Source: Akkermansiaceae bacterium (lineage in GTDB: Bacteria > Verrucomicrobiota > Verrucomicrobiia > Verrucomicrobiales > Akkermansiaceae). Taken from it: DNA of 36,860 bases. Of this stretch, positions 1-8,136 are shown piece after piece. The stretch spans positions 1 through 36,860 of the forward strand of contig CAIQXC010000431.1 of NCBI GenBank assembly GCA_903875675.1, in the 5' to 3' direction. The notes under the pieces are model-generated. The model was not told where the DNA came from, did no database searches, and was given only the letters and a program-made list of their open reading frames with translations. The translations under genes and the position numbers were made by a program. Position 1 is the stretch's first letter, and each line of letters starts with the position of its first letter.

Positions 1-5
1 CGGGC

Positions 6-281
6 ATGGCAGCCCAACTGATGCTTTTTGAGACCGATGCGACGCCCCGAGCCGACGGATGCATCCTGCTGCGGCCACGGCGCTTGGTGGATGGCAAGGA
101 GATCGGAGCGGCGAAGGCGGCGGGGTTGTTGGGATTCAAGGATACAGAGACCATATACGGCTTGATCCAGTGCGGGGAAATTAAGGGTTGGAAACCTGCC
201 AGCGTGCGCGGCAACGGGAAATATCGAATCGACCTAGGGAGCGTATTGGACTATAAGGAGCGGCGGCTGAAGGAACGGTGA
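6..281 (+). CDS. Small HTH / excisionase-like DNA-binding protein
   Basis: 91-aa ORF with MerR/excisionase-like pattern (AKAAGLLGFKDTETIYGLIQCGEIKGWKP...GKYRIDLGSVLDYKERR). Confidence 0.55.
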   Translation: MAAQLMLFETDATPRADGCILLRPRRLVDGKEIGAAKAAGLLGFKDTETIYGLIQCGEIKGWKPASVRGNGKYRIDLGSVLDYKERRLKER

Positions 282-441
282 TTTTTTCACGGTCATCCGG
301 CATGGTGCACCGGCCATGGGTCATAGGAAGAGCAAAAAAGGTGGCGGGAGGCGGCGGGCTGTGACGGGGGGTGTTGGCGGGGTTTTGCCAAGGTGTGGCA
401 AGGTGCGTTCGTCGTTAGGCAAGCCGCCACCCAACCCCACC

Positions 442-879
442 ATGAAAACAACCATCGCATCATTACTGCGCCACGCATTCACCGCCCTCGCCAGCATCGG
501 AGGGTTGCTCCTTTCCGCCAATCTCATCAACCCGGGCGACGTCGCCGAAGTGAACGCCGCAGGCGTATCCATTGGCACGGCGCTCGTGGGGATCCTGACG
601 GCGTTGGTCGCCCGGCTGGTCCTCGCATTCACGGGGAAACTTCTCACCGGGGGTGTGCCCGGGGAATCCAGCGGGACGACCGGGGGGGCGTTGCCGCTGC
701 TTGTGCTGGTTGGCACGCTGGTGGGTATCATGGGATGCCTGCCAGCGTGCTCCGCAACGCAGCTGGCCGCTGCCCAAAGCGTGCCAGTATCCACCACGGT
801 GCACACCAAGTACGGGACGGCTTCCTATACCACGGCCGGTGGCCTGGTGCTGGATGTGGATGCCAAGTCCGGAAAATAA
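442..879 (+). CDS. Holin-like small membrane protein
   Basis: Start chosen at ATG 442 (MKTTIASLLRHAFTAL...); two or three hydrophobic stretches; directly upstream of the endolysin. Function inferred from position. Confidence 0.5.
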   Translation: MKTTIASLLRHAFTALASIGGLLLSANLINPGDVAEVNAAGVSIGTALVGILTALVARLVLAFTGKLLTGGVPGESSGTTGGALPLLVLVGTLVGIMGCLPACSATQLAAAQSVPVSTTVHTKYGTASYTTAGGLVLDVDAKSGK

Positions 880-898
880 TTTCCCACAGGGAGTTACC

Positions 899-953
899 GG
901 AGGGGCGGGGATTCCAGGCAATCATTAGATCCACACGCATCCCCAGCCCCTCC
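899..953. repeat. Imperfect inverted repeat between holin-like and endolysin genes
   Basis: ggaggggcggggat (899-912) against atccccagcccctcc (939-953): 14 bp with one bulged A. Confidence 0.5.
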
Positions 954-979
954 AAACCCAATTCTAGCAACCGCAGATT

Positions 980-1630
980 ATGAGCCTACCCGATACCATC
1001 AAACTCATCCAGGGCGAACTGGGTGCCGAGCGCGACGGCGTGTTCGGCCCGGTGACGGCCGCCGCCGTGTTGCTGGCACTGCACCAACGCAACTTGGAAA
1101 ATCCGGTGGCATCGGTCTCCACCCAGACTCCGGTCTCCTCTGCAACGATCCAATTCGATGAGCGCAGCGAGGCCACCCTCGCCACTCTGGACCCCAAGGC
1201 CCAGCCGATGTTCCGGCAGTTCCTCTGCCTGGCCAAGGCGACGGCTGCGACCTTCGGCTGCGATTACTGCCTGATCAGTGGCTACCGCTCATGGGCTGAG
1301 CAGGACGCTCTATATGCCCAGGGCCGAAAAACCGACGGACCTATAGTCACCCATGCAGCGGGGGGTTACAGTTTCCACAATTTCAAGATATCAGGGGATG
1401 CAGGCGTGTTCTTCGGAAAGCTCTATATGGATGGAGGGACCCCAGCGCAACAGGCAAAGGCACACCAGGTGCACGCGGCCTGCGCCCAGCATGCAGCGGC
1501 CTGCGGCCTGCTCTGCGGAGCCTCATGGACGAGCATGCCGGACGAGCCACACTATCAGGTGGATGTCGGCCACGACTCCCCCACCGCCGCCGACCGCGCG
1601 AACTTCCAAGCGAAAGGCTCGATCCTATGA
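980..1630 (+). CDS. Endolysin, M15-type peptidase with N-terminal peptidoglycan-binding-like region
   Basis: N-terminus IKLIQGELGAERDGVFGPVTAAAV is PG_binding_1-like; SGYRSWAEQDALYAQGR...HNFKISGDAGVFF...PDEPHYQVDVGH resembles VanY/M15 endolysins. Confidence 0.8.
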   Translation: MSLPDTIKLIQGELGAERDGVFGPVTAAAVLLALHQRNLENPVASVSTQTPVSSATIQFDERSEATLATLDPKAQPMFRQFLCLAKATAATFGCDYCLISGYRSWAEQDALYAQGRKTDGPIVTHAAGGYSFHNFKISGDAGVFFGKLYMDGGTPAQQAKAHQVHAACAQHAAACGLLCGASWTSMPDEPHYQVDVGHDSPTAADRANFQAKGSIL

Positions 1631-1962
1631 ATAGAGGCCGCAAGATCTATACCCGGATGCTGGAAAGCGCCGACCGCATGGCCGCGATCCGCGCCCTGGG
1701 CAATACAGATATCTACGCGCTTGTCCGGCATATCTTCCGCCAGGAGTTGGAGGCAACGGATACCGGTAGTCTGATTTGCGGCATGGCGCATTGCGTTGTC
1801 ATGGAGCGCTTCCTGGCAAGGGAGGCGAAAGACGACAAGACCCAAGACTTCAAGACGCAAGACGCAAGAGAAGAGGCTAGAGAAGATGTAAGAGAAGAGG
1901 CTAGAGTAGAGCAAGCGGCCAGAGATTGCGCGGGTGCCATGGGGGAAGGATATCTGCCATGA
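1627..1962 (+). CDS. Hypothetical phage protein with low-complexity charged C-terminus
   Basis: ATGA overlap with the endolysin stop; C-terminal DDKTQDFKTQDAREEAREDVREEARVEQ repeats. Confidence 0.6.
   Translation: MNRGRKIYTRMLESADRMAAIRALGNTDIYALVRHIFRQELEATDTGSLICGMAHCVVMERFLAREAKDDKTQDFKTQDAREEAREDVREEARVEQAARDCAGAMGEGYLP
1843..1875 (+). repeat. 33-bp dispersed repeat, copy 1 (within a phage CDS)
   Basis: caagacttcaagacgcaagacgcaagagaagag; matches the reverse complement of 30098-30130 with 2 mismatches. Confidence 0.75.
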
Positions 1963-2474
1963 TCCGCACTCTCGCAGAAGTCATCAATGGCCAGGAGGTC
2001 ATGCATGTGTCGTTGCCGATGATGACCACCTTCACGACGGCAATTATCGCGGCCATTGGCATGATCTTCGTGCGGGGCCAGCGGCGCGAACAACGCTTGC
2101 GCGAGTCCATCCGCATCGAGCATCCGGTGCCTGAGGTGCCGGTTCACCTCCAGGGCGGCCACGTCGCAGTTTCCATGCCAGAAAAATTTCTCACGCGCTC
2201 CGAGTTTCTGGAATACAAGAGCGACATCAAGAGCGACATCCGCGAAATGCGCGTGCTCTATGATAAGGCGCTGTGCCTCATGACCGACCTCGGCGAGTCC
2301 CTCCACAAGCGCATCAGCGAGAACGATGAAAGCGGGGCCGAGCGCCGCCGCCGCATCCACGATAAACTCAACGAGCACTCCGATCAACTCTCCCGCATCG
2401 ACTCCCGCACCGAGGTTTCCAAATCTATCGGCAAGCTCGGAGCGGCTATCATGACCCTCGCCAAGAAAGACTGA
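1959..2474 (+). CDS. Membrane-anchored coiled-coil protein (Mu gp25 region; possible spanin-like)
   Basis: Start at ATG 1959 (MIRTLAEVING...); one TM segment (LPMMTTFTTAIIAAIGMIFV) then a long charged helix; position between lysis and packaging genes. Confidence 0.5.
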   Translation: MIRTLAEVINGQEVMHVSLPMMTTFTTAIIAAIGMIFVRGQRREQRLRESIRIEHPVPEVPVHLQGGHVAVSMPEKFLTRSEFLEYKSDIKSDIREMRVLYDKALCLMTDLGESLHKRISENDESGAERRRRIHDKLNEHSDQLSRIDSRTEVSKSIGKLGAAIMTLAKKD

Positions 2475-2481
2475 TTGCGCC

Positions 2482-2754
2482 ATGCCACACTCACCCGCTA
2501 CCCCCATTGCCCTGATCCGCCGCCGCCTGCGTGAAGTGCTGGCCATGGCCCCCGGCTACGGCAAGACGGAAGCCATGTTGCTGGAGTTTGCCAACGAACT
2601 CAACGGCGGCGGCATTTCGCTCCAGGAACTGCGCGACGCCTGCGAGTGGAATCACCTCCAAGGCTACATCCGCAGCGAGGATGACGAGGATAGCGGCCAG
2701 ACTCTCTGGTTTATCTCCAAGGCCGGCATCGCCAAACAAAAATCCCTCACGTGA
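2482..2754 (+). CDS. Hypothetical small phage protein (Mu gp26 position)
   Basis: 90-aa ORF in tight operonic array directly upstream of the gp27-like gene. Confidence 0.5.
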   Translation: MPHSPATPIALIRRRLREVLAMAPGYGKTEAMLLEFANELNGGGISLQELRDACEWNHLQGYIRSEDDEDSGQTLWFISKAGIAKQKSLT

Positions 2755-3372
2755 ATGGCCACCACCAAAAACCAGCGGCCCTTGCCAACGCGCATCCCCA
2801 AACCGCGCTCGGACGCCAAGCTCAAGAACCTGGCGCGTGTCGATCAGGATACGCTGTGGGTGCTGATGCATCCCACCGATTCCACGGTTCCAGCTTACTC
2901 GCTGGAAGACGCCAGGGTTTACATGCTGGAAGCACATGGGCTCTCCGTGGTGGCTTCCTCGCTCTCGCAATGGCAATCCTGGTATGCGCTCAACCTGCGC
3001 ATGGAAGCGCGGGAAGATGCCGCGGAGCAACTCAAAGCGGAGATGGCCCGCAATCCTCACAACTCAGAGGAAGCCATCCGCCAGGCCGGCCAGCGGCTGT
3101 TCATGACCGAGGGGATCATCGAGCGCAATTTCCGCCAGTTCTCCGGCGCGGCCAAGATGACCGACGAAATAACCAAACTCCAACAGGCGGAAAAGAAGAT
3201 CTCCTTGCTCAAGAAGGCGGGGGACCGCGACGAGCGCAAGCTGCGGCTGCTGGAAGACAAGGCGGCGGAAGCCAAGGCGGTCTTATTGACCTTGACCAGC
3301 AATGCCAAAAGCCGGGGTGGACTCACCCCGGAAACCCTCGCCGAAATCGAACGCGCAGCGGGTCTCCTCTAA
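2755..3372 (+). CDS. Mu gp27-like protein (DUF3486-type; small terminase candidate)
   Basis: 205-aa helical/coiled protein directly upstream of the large terminase; N-terminal HTH-like region; order as in Mu. Confidence 0.65.
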   Translation: MATTKNQRPLPTRIPKPRSDAKLKNLARVDQDTLWVLMHPTDSTVPAYSLEDARVYMLEAHGLSVVASSLSQWQSWYALNLRMEAREDAAEQLKAEMARNPHNSEEAIRQAGQRLFMTEGIIERNFRQFSGAAKMTDEITKLQQAEKKISLLKKAGDRDERKLRLLEDKAAEAKAVLLTLTSNAKSRGGLTPETLAEIERAAGLL

Positions 3373-3380
3373 CTTTCATA

Positions 3381-3399
3381 CTTCATCCTTTACCCTTCA
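3381..3399 (+). repeat. CCTTCAY-type pyrimidine tract (copy A)
   Basis: cttcatcctttacccttca, related to 9119-9144 and 12988-13013. Confidence 0.5.
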
Positions 3400-3413
3400 T
3401 ACTTTCTTCCCAA

Positions 3414-4808
3414 GTGGGCAACGCCAAAAACATCCCGGTTAAAAACACCTTGCTGCTGCCCTATCAGGCGGCTTGGGTGCGGGATACCTCGCGGCTCAAG
3501 ATCGCCGAGAAAAGCCGCCAAATCGGCTGGACCTGGGCGAGTGGTTACGGCCTAGTTAGCCGCAAGAGTTTGCGCGATGCCAAGCTCGATGCCTGGGTCT
3601 CGTCCCGCGATGAAATCCAGGCCCGGCTGTTTCTCGAAGACTGCAAGGCCTTTGCTAAGCTGCTCAATACCGCCGCCAAGGACCTCGGCGAGCAAGTCAT
3701 CGACGATAAGGGCAACACCGCCTTCGTGCTCAGCCTGGCCAATGGCCTGCGCATCCACAGCATGAGCTCCAACCCGGATGCCCAAGCGGGCAAGCGCGGC
3801 GACCGCGACCTGGACGAGTTCGCCCTGCATCCCGATCCGCGCAAGTTGTATGCCATCGCCTACCCCGGTATCACCTGGGGCGGCATCCTGGAAATCTTCT
3901 CCACCCACCGCGGTAGCGCCAATTACTTCAACGGCCTGATCCGAGAGATCAAGGAAAAGGGCAACCCCAAGGGCTGGTCGCTGCATCGGGTCACCCTTCA
4001 AGATGCACTCGATCAGGGCTTCCTCTACAAACTGCAAAGCAAGCTCCCTGCCGATGACGAGCGCCAGGCAATGGATGAGGCGGCTTACTTCGACTTCATC
4101 CGCAAGGGTGCCCCGGATGAAGAAAGCTTCCTGCAAGAGTATATGTGCATCCCGGCGGATGATGCTGCCGCATTCATCGAGTGGGGACTCATCGACGCTT
4201 GTTGCACCGCTGAGGGCGAGGCCTGGGAACTCACCCTTGAGCAGGCCGCCTCTCGCGAAATCTACGGCGGCCTGGATATTGGCCGCCACCACGACCTCAC
4301 CAGCTTCACGGCGGTGGAGAAAGTCGCCGGCCTGCGCCCCGTGCGCAAACGCATCGACCTGCAAGGCCTGCCATTCTCCCAACAAGAAGCGATCCTCTAT
4401 CCGTGGTTCGAGGTCTGCAAGCGGGTGTGCATCGACGCCACCGGCCTCGGCATGCAATTCGCCGAGCGCGGCCAGGAACGCTTTGGCAAGTACAAGATCG
4501 AGCCGATCACCTTCACCGGCGGCATGAAGGAAGAGCTGGCCTATCCGGTGCGAATGGCCTTTGAGGACCGCAGCGTACGCATCCCCTTCACAGACGACAA
4601 ACTCAAGACCGATATCCGCGCCATCCGCAAGGAAGTCACTGCCTCGGGCAACGTGCGCTTCGCCGCTGACCGTGGCCAGAATGGTCACGCCGACCGGTTC
4701 TGGGGCGTCGCCCTGGCATTGCATGCCGCCAAGTCGGCAGGGGGGTTCACCTTCACCCCCCGCCCGGCAGGGCGCCGCAGCCGAAAGACGGAAAGGAGCG
4801 TGCAATGA
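3414..4808 (+). CDS. Large terminase, Mu gp28-like
   Basis: GTG start at 3414 proposed (VGNAKNIPVKNTLLLPYQAAWVRDTSRLKIAEKSRQIGWTWASGYG). Features: Walker-A-like region, nuclease-like IYGGLDIGRHHDLT, and VCIDATGLGMQFAE. Confidence 0.85.
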   Translation: MGNAKNIPVKNTLLLPYQAAWVRDTSRLKIAEKSRQIGWTWASGYGLVSRKSLRDAKLDAWVSSRDEIQARLFLEDCKAFAKLLNTAAKDLGEQVIDDKGNTAFVLSLANGLRIHSMSSNPDAQAGKRGDRDLDEFALHPDPRKLYAIAYPGITWGGILEIFSTHRGSANYFNGLIREIKEKGNPKGWSLHRVTLQDALDQGFLYKLQSKLPADDERQAMDEAAYFDFIRKGAPDEESFLQEYMCIPADDAAAFIEWGLIDACCTAEGEAWELTLEQAASREIYGGLDIGRHHDLTSFTAVEKVAGLRPVRKRIDLQGLPFSQQEAILYPWFEVCKRVCIDATGLGMQFAERGQERFGKYKIEPITFTGGMKEELAYPVRMAFEDRSVRIPFTDDKLKTDIRAIRKEVTASGNVRFAADRGQNGHADRFWGVALALHAAKSAGGFTFTPRPAGRRSRKTERSVQ

Positions 4809-5026
4809 CGGCCCGCCAAAGATGCCTAACCGATACCGTGACGAAAAGCCGCGCGATGGCCCCCAATCCCGACCGCGCTCCAGGATCGATTCTGACGGGG
4901 GGCACCCCCTCTTCCGCCCGATTGGCCGTCTTTTCATTCCAAGGCGAATTGCAACGGGTTTCCGGCGTTTTGCAACGGGGTTGGGAAACTTTAATGAATC
5001 TTAATCTACAGGAGGTCGCCCCATGA
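4805..5026 (+). CDS. Small ORFan overlapping terminase and portal genes
   Basis: ATGA overlaps at both ends (4805 with terminase stop, 5023 with portal start); contains an AGGAGG-like SD for the portal gene. Confidence 0.35.
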   Translation: MTARQRCLTDTVTKSRAMAPNPDRAPGSILTGGTPSSARLAVFSFQGELQRVSGVLQRGWETLMNLNLQEVAP

Positions 5027-6654
5027 GCCGAAACGAGCCAGCCAACCCACCCGCCAAGGGCGGCTTCGTCCGCCGGATGGGCCGGATCTTCAATCGCGCC
5101 ATCGCCTCGGTTTCCTACCAGATCCACATCGCCGCCGCCAACCTTTGGCGCGATAACTACAATCCGCTGCGTTCGCTGACCATTGCGCGGGCGGTGCACC
5201 TCTTGGAAGAAGGCGAGCGCGGCGCTTATGCCGATCTGCAATGGACGTATCGCTTCATCGAAATGCAGGATGCCACCCTCGGCGCTCTGATCGAGCGGCG
5301 CACCTCCGCGATCCAGGAAATGGACTGGGATATCAAGGTCACCCCCAAGTTGCCAGCGGGCAAGGAAGCCATCGCCCAACGCCAGGCTGCCGCTCTCAGC
5401 GATGCCTACAACGCCATCACCAATCTCTCCGCCGCCTTTGAGGCGCTGGCCATGGCCTCCTTCCGTGGATTCTCCAGGCTGGAAAAAGTCACCGATGGCA
5501 GCGGCAGCATCATCGAGCTCGCGCCAGTGGATCAATGGTTCTGGGTACGCCGGGGCCTCTATGGAGAGTGGCAGCTCAATGCCAATTGCGCCTTCGGTGC
5601 CACCACCGGCGATCCGGTGCCCGAGCCGCGCTTCATCACGCGGGAAGTGACACGCCCGGTCAATCGCGTGGCCCTGGTGGCGTTCGTCAGAAAGTCGCTT
5701 TCGCAAAAGGATTGGGATGGATTCATCGAAGCGTTCGGCATTCCCGCCGTGTTCATCGTCATGCCTTCGGACTTGCCGCAGGATAAAAGCGACGAGTATC
5801 TGGAACTGGCCGACCAGGTGACCAGCGATGCCCGAGGCGTTCTTCCCGCCGGCAGCGATGTGAAAACCGTGGACAATGGCGCGCGCGGCCAAAACCCGTT
5901 CAAGGACCACATCGCCTATCAGGATGAGCAAGTCGTCCTGCGCGGCACCGGTGGCAAGCTCACCATGCTCGCTGAGAGTGGCAGCGGCACCCTCGCCGGA
6001 AATGCCCACGCGGAAACCTTCAAAGCCATCGCCCGCGCCGAGGCGGCTGAAATTTCCGAAATCCTGCGCAAGGGCGTCGATGCGGATATCATTGCCCGCG
6101 TCACCCCGGGCGAGCCCGCCTATGCCTACTTTGAATTGGCCGCCAATGTGGAAATGGACCCCGCCCAAGTCGTCAAGGACCTCGCCCTACTCGAACGCGC
6201 CGGTCTCGAAACCGATGAAAAGTGGATCGAGGAAAAAACCGGCTACCCCGTCAAACGCCGCCTGGTGGCCCCGGCCTCGGTGCGCATGATCGTCCCCGCC
6301 TCCCCCACCATGGACGCCCAGGTGCAGAATCTGGAAGAAGGCACCACCCCTCCGACGATCCGCAACCGAGCCGACGATTACCGCCGCCTGGTCTCCTCTT
6401 CCCTGGCCACCGCATTGGGCGTGCAGAACACCGCACTCAAACCCATATCCGGCCTCATCGACGGTCTTGCAAGTGCCTCGCAGACTCCCGGCATGAGCGA
6501 TGCAGAGTTTCTGCAATTCGTGGAAGCCGCCGCCGCCACCCTGCCCGAACTCTTCGATCCAGCCGCCGCCATGGAACTCTCCAACGAACTGGAAGCCGCC
6601 ATGGGCACCGCCGTCCTCAACGGCGTGCGCTCATCCATCCCACCAAACCCATAA
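5023..6654 (+). CDS. Portal protein, Mu gp29 / DUF935 family
   Basis: 543 aa; MQDATLGALIERRTSAIQEMDWDI, RGFSRLEKV, FGIPAVFIVMP typical of DUF935 portals. Confidence 0.88.
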   Translation: MSRNEPANPPAKGGFVRRMGRIFNRAIASVSYQIHIAAANLWRDNYNPLRSLTIARAVHLLEEGERGAYADLQWTYRFIEMQDATLGALIERRTSAIQEMDWDIKVTPKLPAGKEAIAQRQAAALSDAYNAITNLSAAFEALAMASFRGFSRLEKVTDGSGSIIELAPVDQWFWVRRGLYGEWQLNANCAFGATTGDPVPEPRFITREVTRPVNRVALVAFVRKSLSQKDWDGFIEAFGIPAVFIVMPSDLPQDKSDEYLELADQVTSDARGVLPAGSDVKTVDNGARGQNPFKDHIAYQDEQVVLRGTGGKLTMLAESGSGTLAGNAHAETFKAIARAEAAEISEILRKGVDADIIARVTPGEPAYAYFELAANVEMDPAQVVKDLALLERAGLETDEKWIEEKTGYPVKRRLVAPASVRMIVPASPTMDAQVQNLEEGTTPPTIRNRADDYRRLVSSSLATALGVQNTALKPISGLIDGLASASQTPGMSDAEFLQFVEAAAATLPELFDPAAAMELSNELEAAMGTAVLNGVRSSIPPNP

Positions 6655-6668
6655 CTCCCATCCTTCCC

Positions 6669-7628
6669 ATGAACGCAAAAATTCATAATCGCGCCGGCGA
6701 ACTCCCCGCCGATGGCTGGTACCAGATCGAAGTCACCGGCGAGCACCCGGCGGGCGAGGGCCGCACCCAGGTCATTGACCAGGCGGCCATGGAGTCCATC
6801 GTCAATCGCTTCCAACAAGACGCCGCTGCCGAAAACTTCGCAGGCATGCTGGTAGATGCCGATCACCTATCTCACGACATGGAAAACTCCACAGAGGCCC
6901 TCGGCTGGGCGCAGGAACTTTCTATCCGCAATGGACAACTCTATGCCCGGCTCGATCTCACCGACCTCGGCGAGGCCGCCATACGCAACAAGCGCTACAA
7001 GTTCACCTCCACCGAGTACGATCCGCCGGACATTCAAGACCTTGGCCAGGGCCGCGTGCGCCCGCTTCGCCTCGCCGGGCTCGCCCTCACCAACCGCCCT
7101 AACAATCGAGGGGCCAAACCACTCTCCAACCGCGCCGGGGCCTGTGCCCCTAATTCTCCGATATGCAATACTGAACCGAACCAAATGAAAAACATCGCCG
7201 CCAAACTGAACCTGCCTCCCGAATCCGATGAGGCCGCCATCATCACCCAGATCGAAGCATTGCTCGCCAAGATCAAAGCCCTCGACGCCAAGGAAGCCTC
7301 CTCCACCGCCGACGCCATCATCAACCGCTACGGCGAACGCATCCCCGCCGACAAACGCGCCGACGTTAAGGCCCGCCTCATCGCCAACCGCGAGCATACC
7401 GAGGCCATGCTCGAATTGCTCCCCGCCGACGCCGAACTCGTCGCCAAGCGCAGCGAGCGAATCTTCAATCGCCACACCGCCGGAACTCCCGACGCCGTCG
7501 CCGATGCCAAGGACGATGCATCTGCCAAGCAGATGGCCGCCGTGTCATCCATTCGAAACCGAGAAAAGTGCAACTTCGCTACCGCATGGCAAATCGCTAA
7601 GGGAGAAAAGCCTGAACTCTTCCGCTGA
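6669..7628 (+). CDS. Mu gpI-like prohead protease with fused C-terminal scaffold
   Basis: Start at ATG 6669 (MNAKIHNRAGELPADGWYQIEVTGEH); MLVDADHLSHDMENSTEALGWAQEL and LRLAGLALTNRPNN typical of Mu protease I family. Confidence 0.8.
   Translation: MNAKIHNRAGELPADGWYQIEVTGEHPAGEGRTQVIDQAAMESIVNRFQQDAAAENFAGMLVDADHLSHDMENSTEALGWAQELSIRNGQLYARLDLTDLGEAAIRNKRYKFTSTEYDPPDIQDLGQGRVRPLRLAGLALTNRPNNRGAKPLSNRAGACAPNSPICNTEPNQMKNIAAKLNLPPESDEAAIITQIEALLAKIKALDAKEASSTADAIINRYGERIPADKRADVKARLIANREHTEAMLELLPADAELVAKRSERIFNRHTAGTPDAVADAKDDASAKQMAAVSSIRNREKCNFATAWQIAKGEKPELFR
7185..7628 (+). CDS. Candidate nested in-frame scaffold (Mu gpZ-like)
   Basis: Internal in-frame ATG 7185 (MKNIAAKLNLPPESDEAAIITQIEALLAKIKAL) after a linker-like stretch; order as in Mu I/Z. 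Confidence 0.5.
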   Translation: MKNIAAKLNLPPESDEAAIITQIEALLAKIKALDAKEASSTADAIINRYGERIPADKRADVKARLIANREHTEAMLELLPADAELVAKRSERIFNRHTAGTPDAVADAKDDASAKQMAAVSSIRNREKCNFATAWQIAKGEKPELFR

Positions 7629-7688
7629 AGTTTATCCACCTCAACTATCACCTATCTACTTTCTACCATCTCCAACTGATCCACATAT

Positions 7689-8081
7689 ATGAGAGCACGC
7701 CACGAAGCCATTTTCGCCATCACCCCCACCGTCGATCACACCGGCCTGGAGGGTTCCTTTATTCTCGCCACCGGTGCGATTGTCACATCCGCCACCACGG
7801 CCCCCCTGTCTATCGGCTGTATCTTGGAGGGGTTTACCACCAAGCAGAAAGACTCCGTTGCTCTGAATAGCTTTGGCGGTACCCTCAAAGTCAAACTATC
7901 GGCCACGCCCGGTGCCGTCGTCTTCGGTTCCTATCTGGTGCTGGACGGGGCTACCCTTGGGGCCGTCAAACTGGACCCCGGCACCGGAACCCCCCGAATC
8001 CAGGTGGCACGCGCACTGGAAGCAGGTGCAGCCAATGAACTCATCGAGGCTTACCTCGTCGAACCCCAAATCCTCGCCTAA
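7689..8081 (+). CDS. Head decoration-like protein (DUF2190/gpD-type)
   Basis: 130-aa beta-rich protein between scaffold and major capsid; small Gly/Thr/Val-rich fold typical of capsid decoration proteins. Confidence 0.55.
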   Translation: MRARHEAIFAITPTVDHTGLEGSFILATGAIVTSATTAPLSIGCILEGFTTKQKDSVALNSFGGTLKVKLSATPGAVVFGSYLVLDGATLGAVKLDPGTGTPRIQVARALEAGAANELIEAYLVEPQILA

Positions 8082-8136
8082 TCCCGCCAGGAATCATCTA
8101 TCTACAATCATTTATCAACAATCATCGATCTAATAT

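Noticed and set aside
2751-3413. In-frame N-terminal extension of the terminase ORF (685-aa version)
   Set aside because: Overlaps the gp27-like gene in another frame; low-complexity RQ/GS sequence. The GTG at 3414 gives a normal gp28-like N-terminus.
3552-4937. 461-aa minus-strand ORF opposite the terminase
   Set aside because: Antisense to a strongly supported gene; composition (Gly/Ala/Asp/Glu/Val-rich) is typical of GC-rich antisense frames.
4753-6168. 471-aa minus-strand ORF opposite the portal gene
   Set aside because: Same antisense artefact; no recognisable domain.
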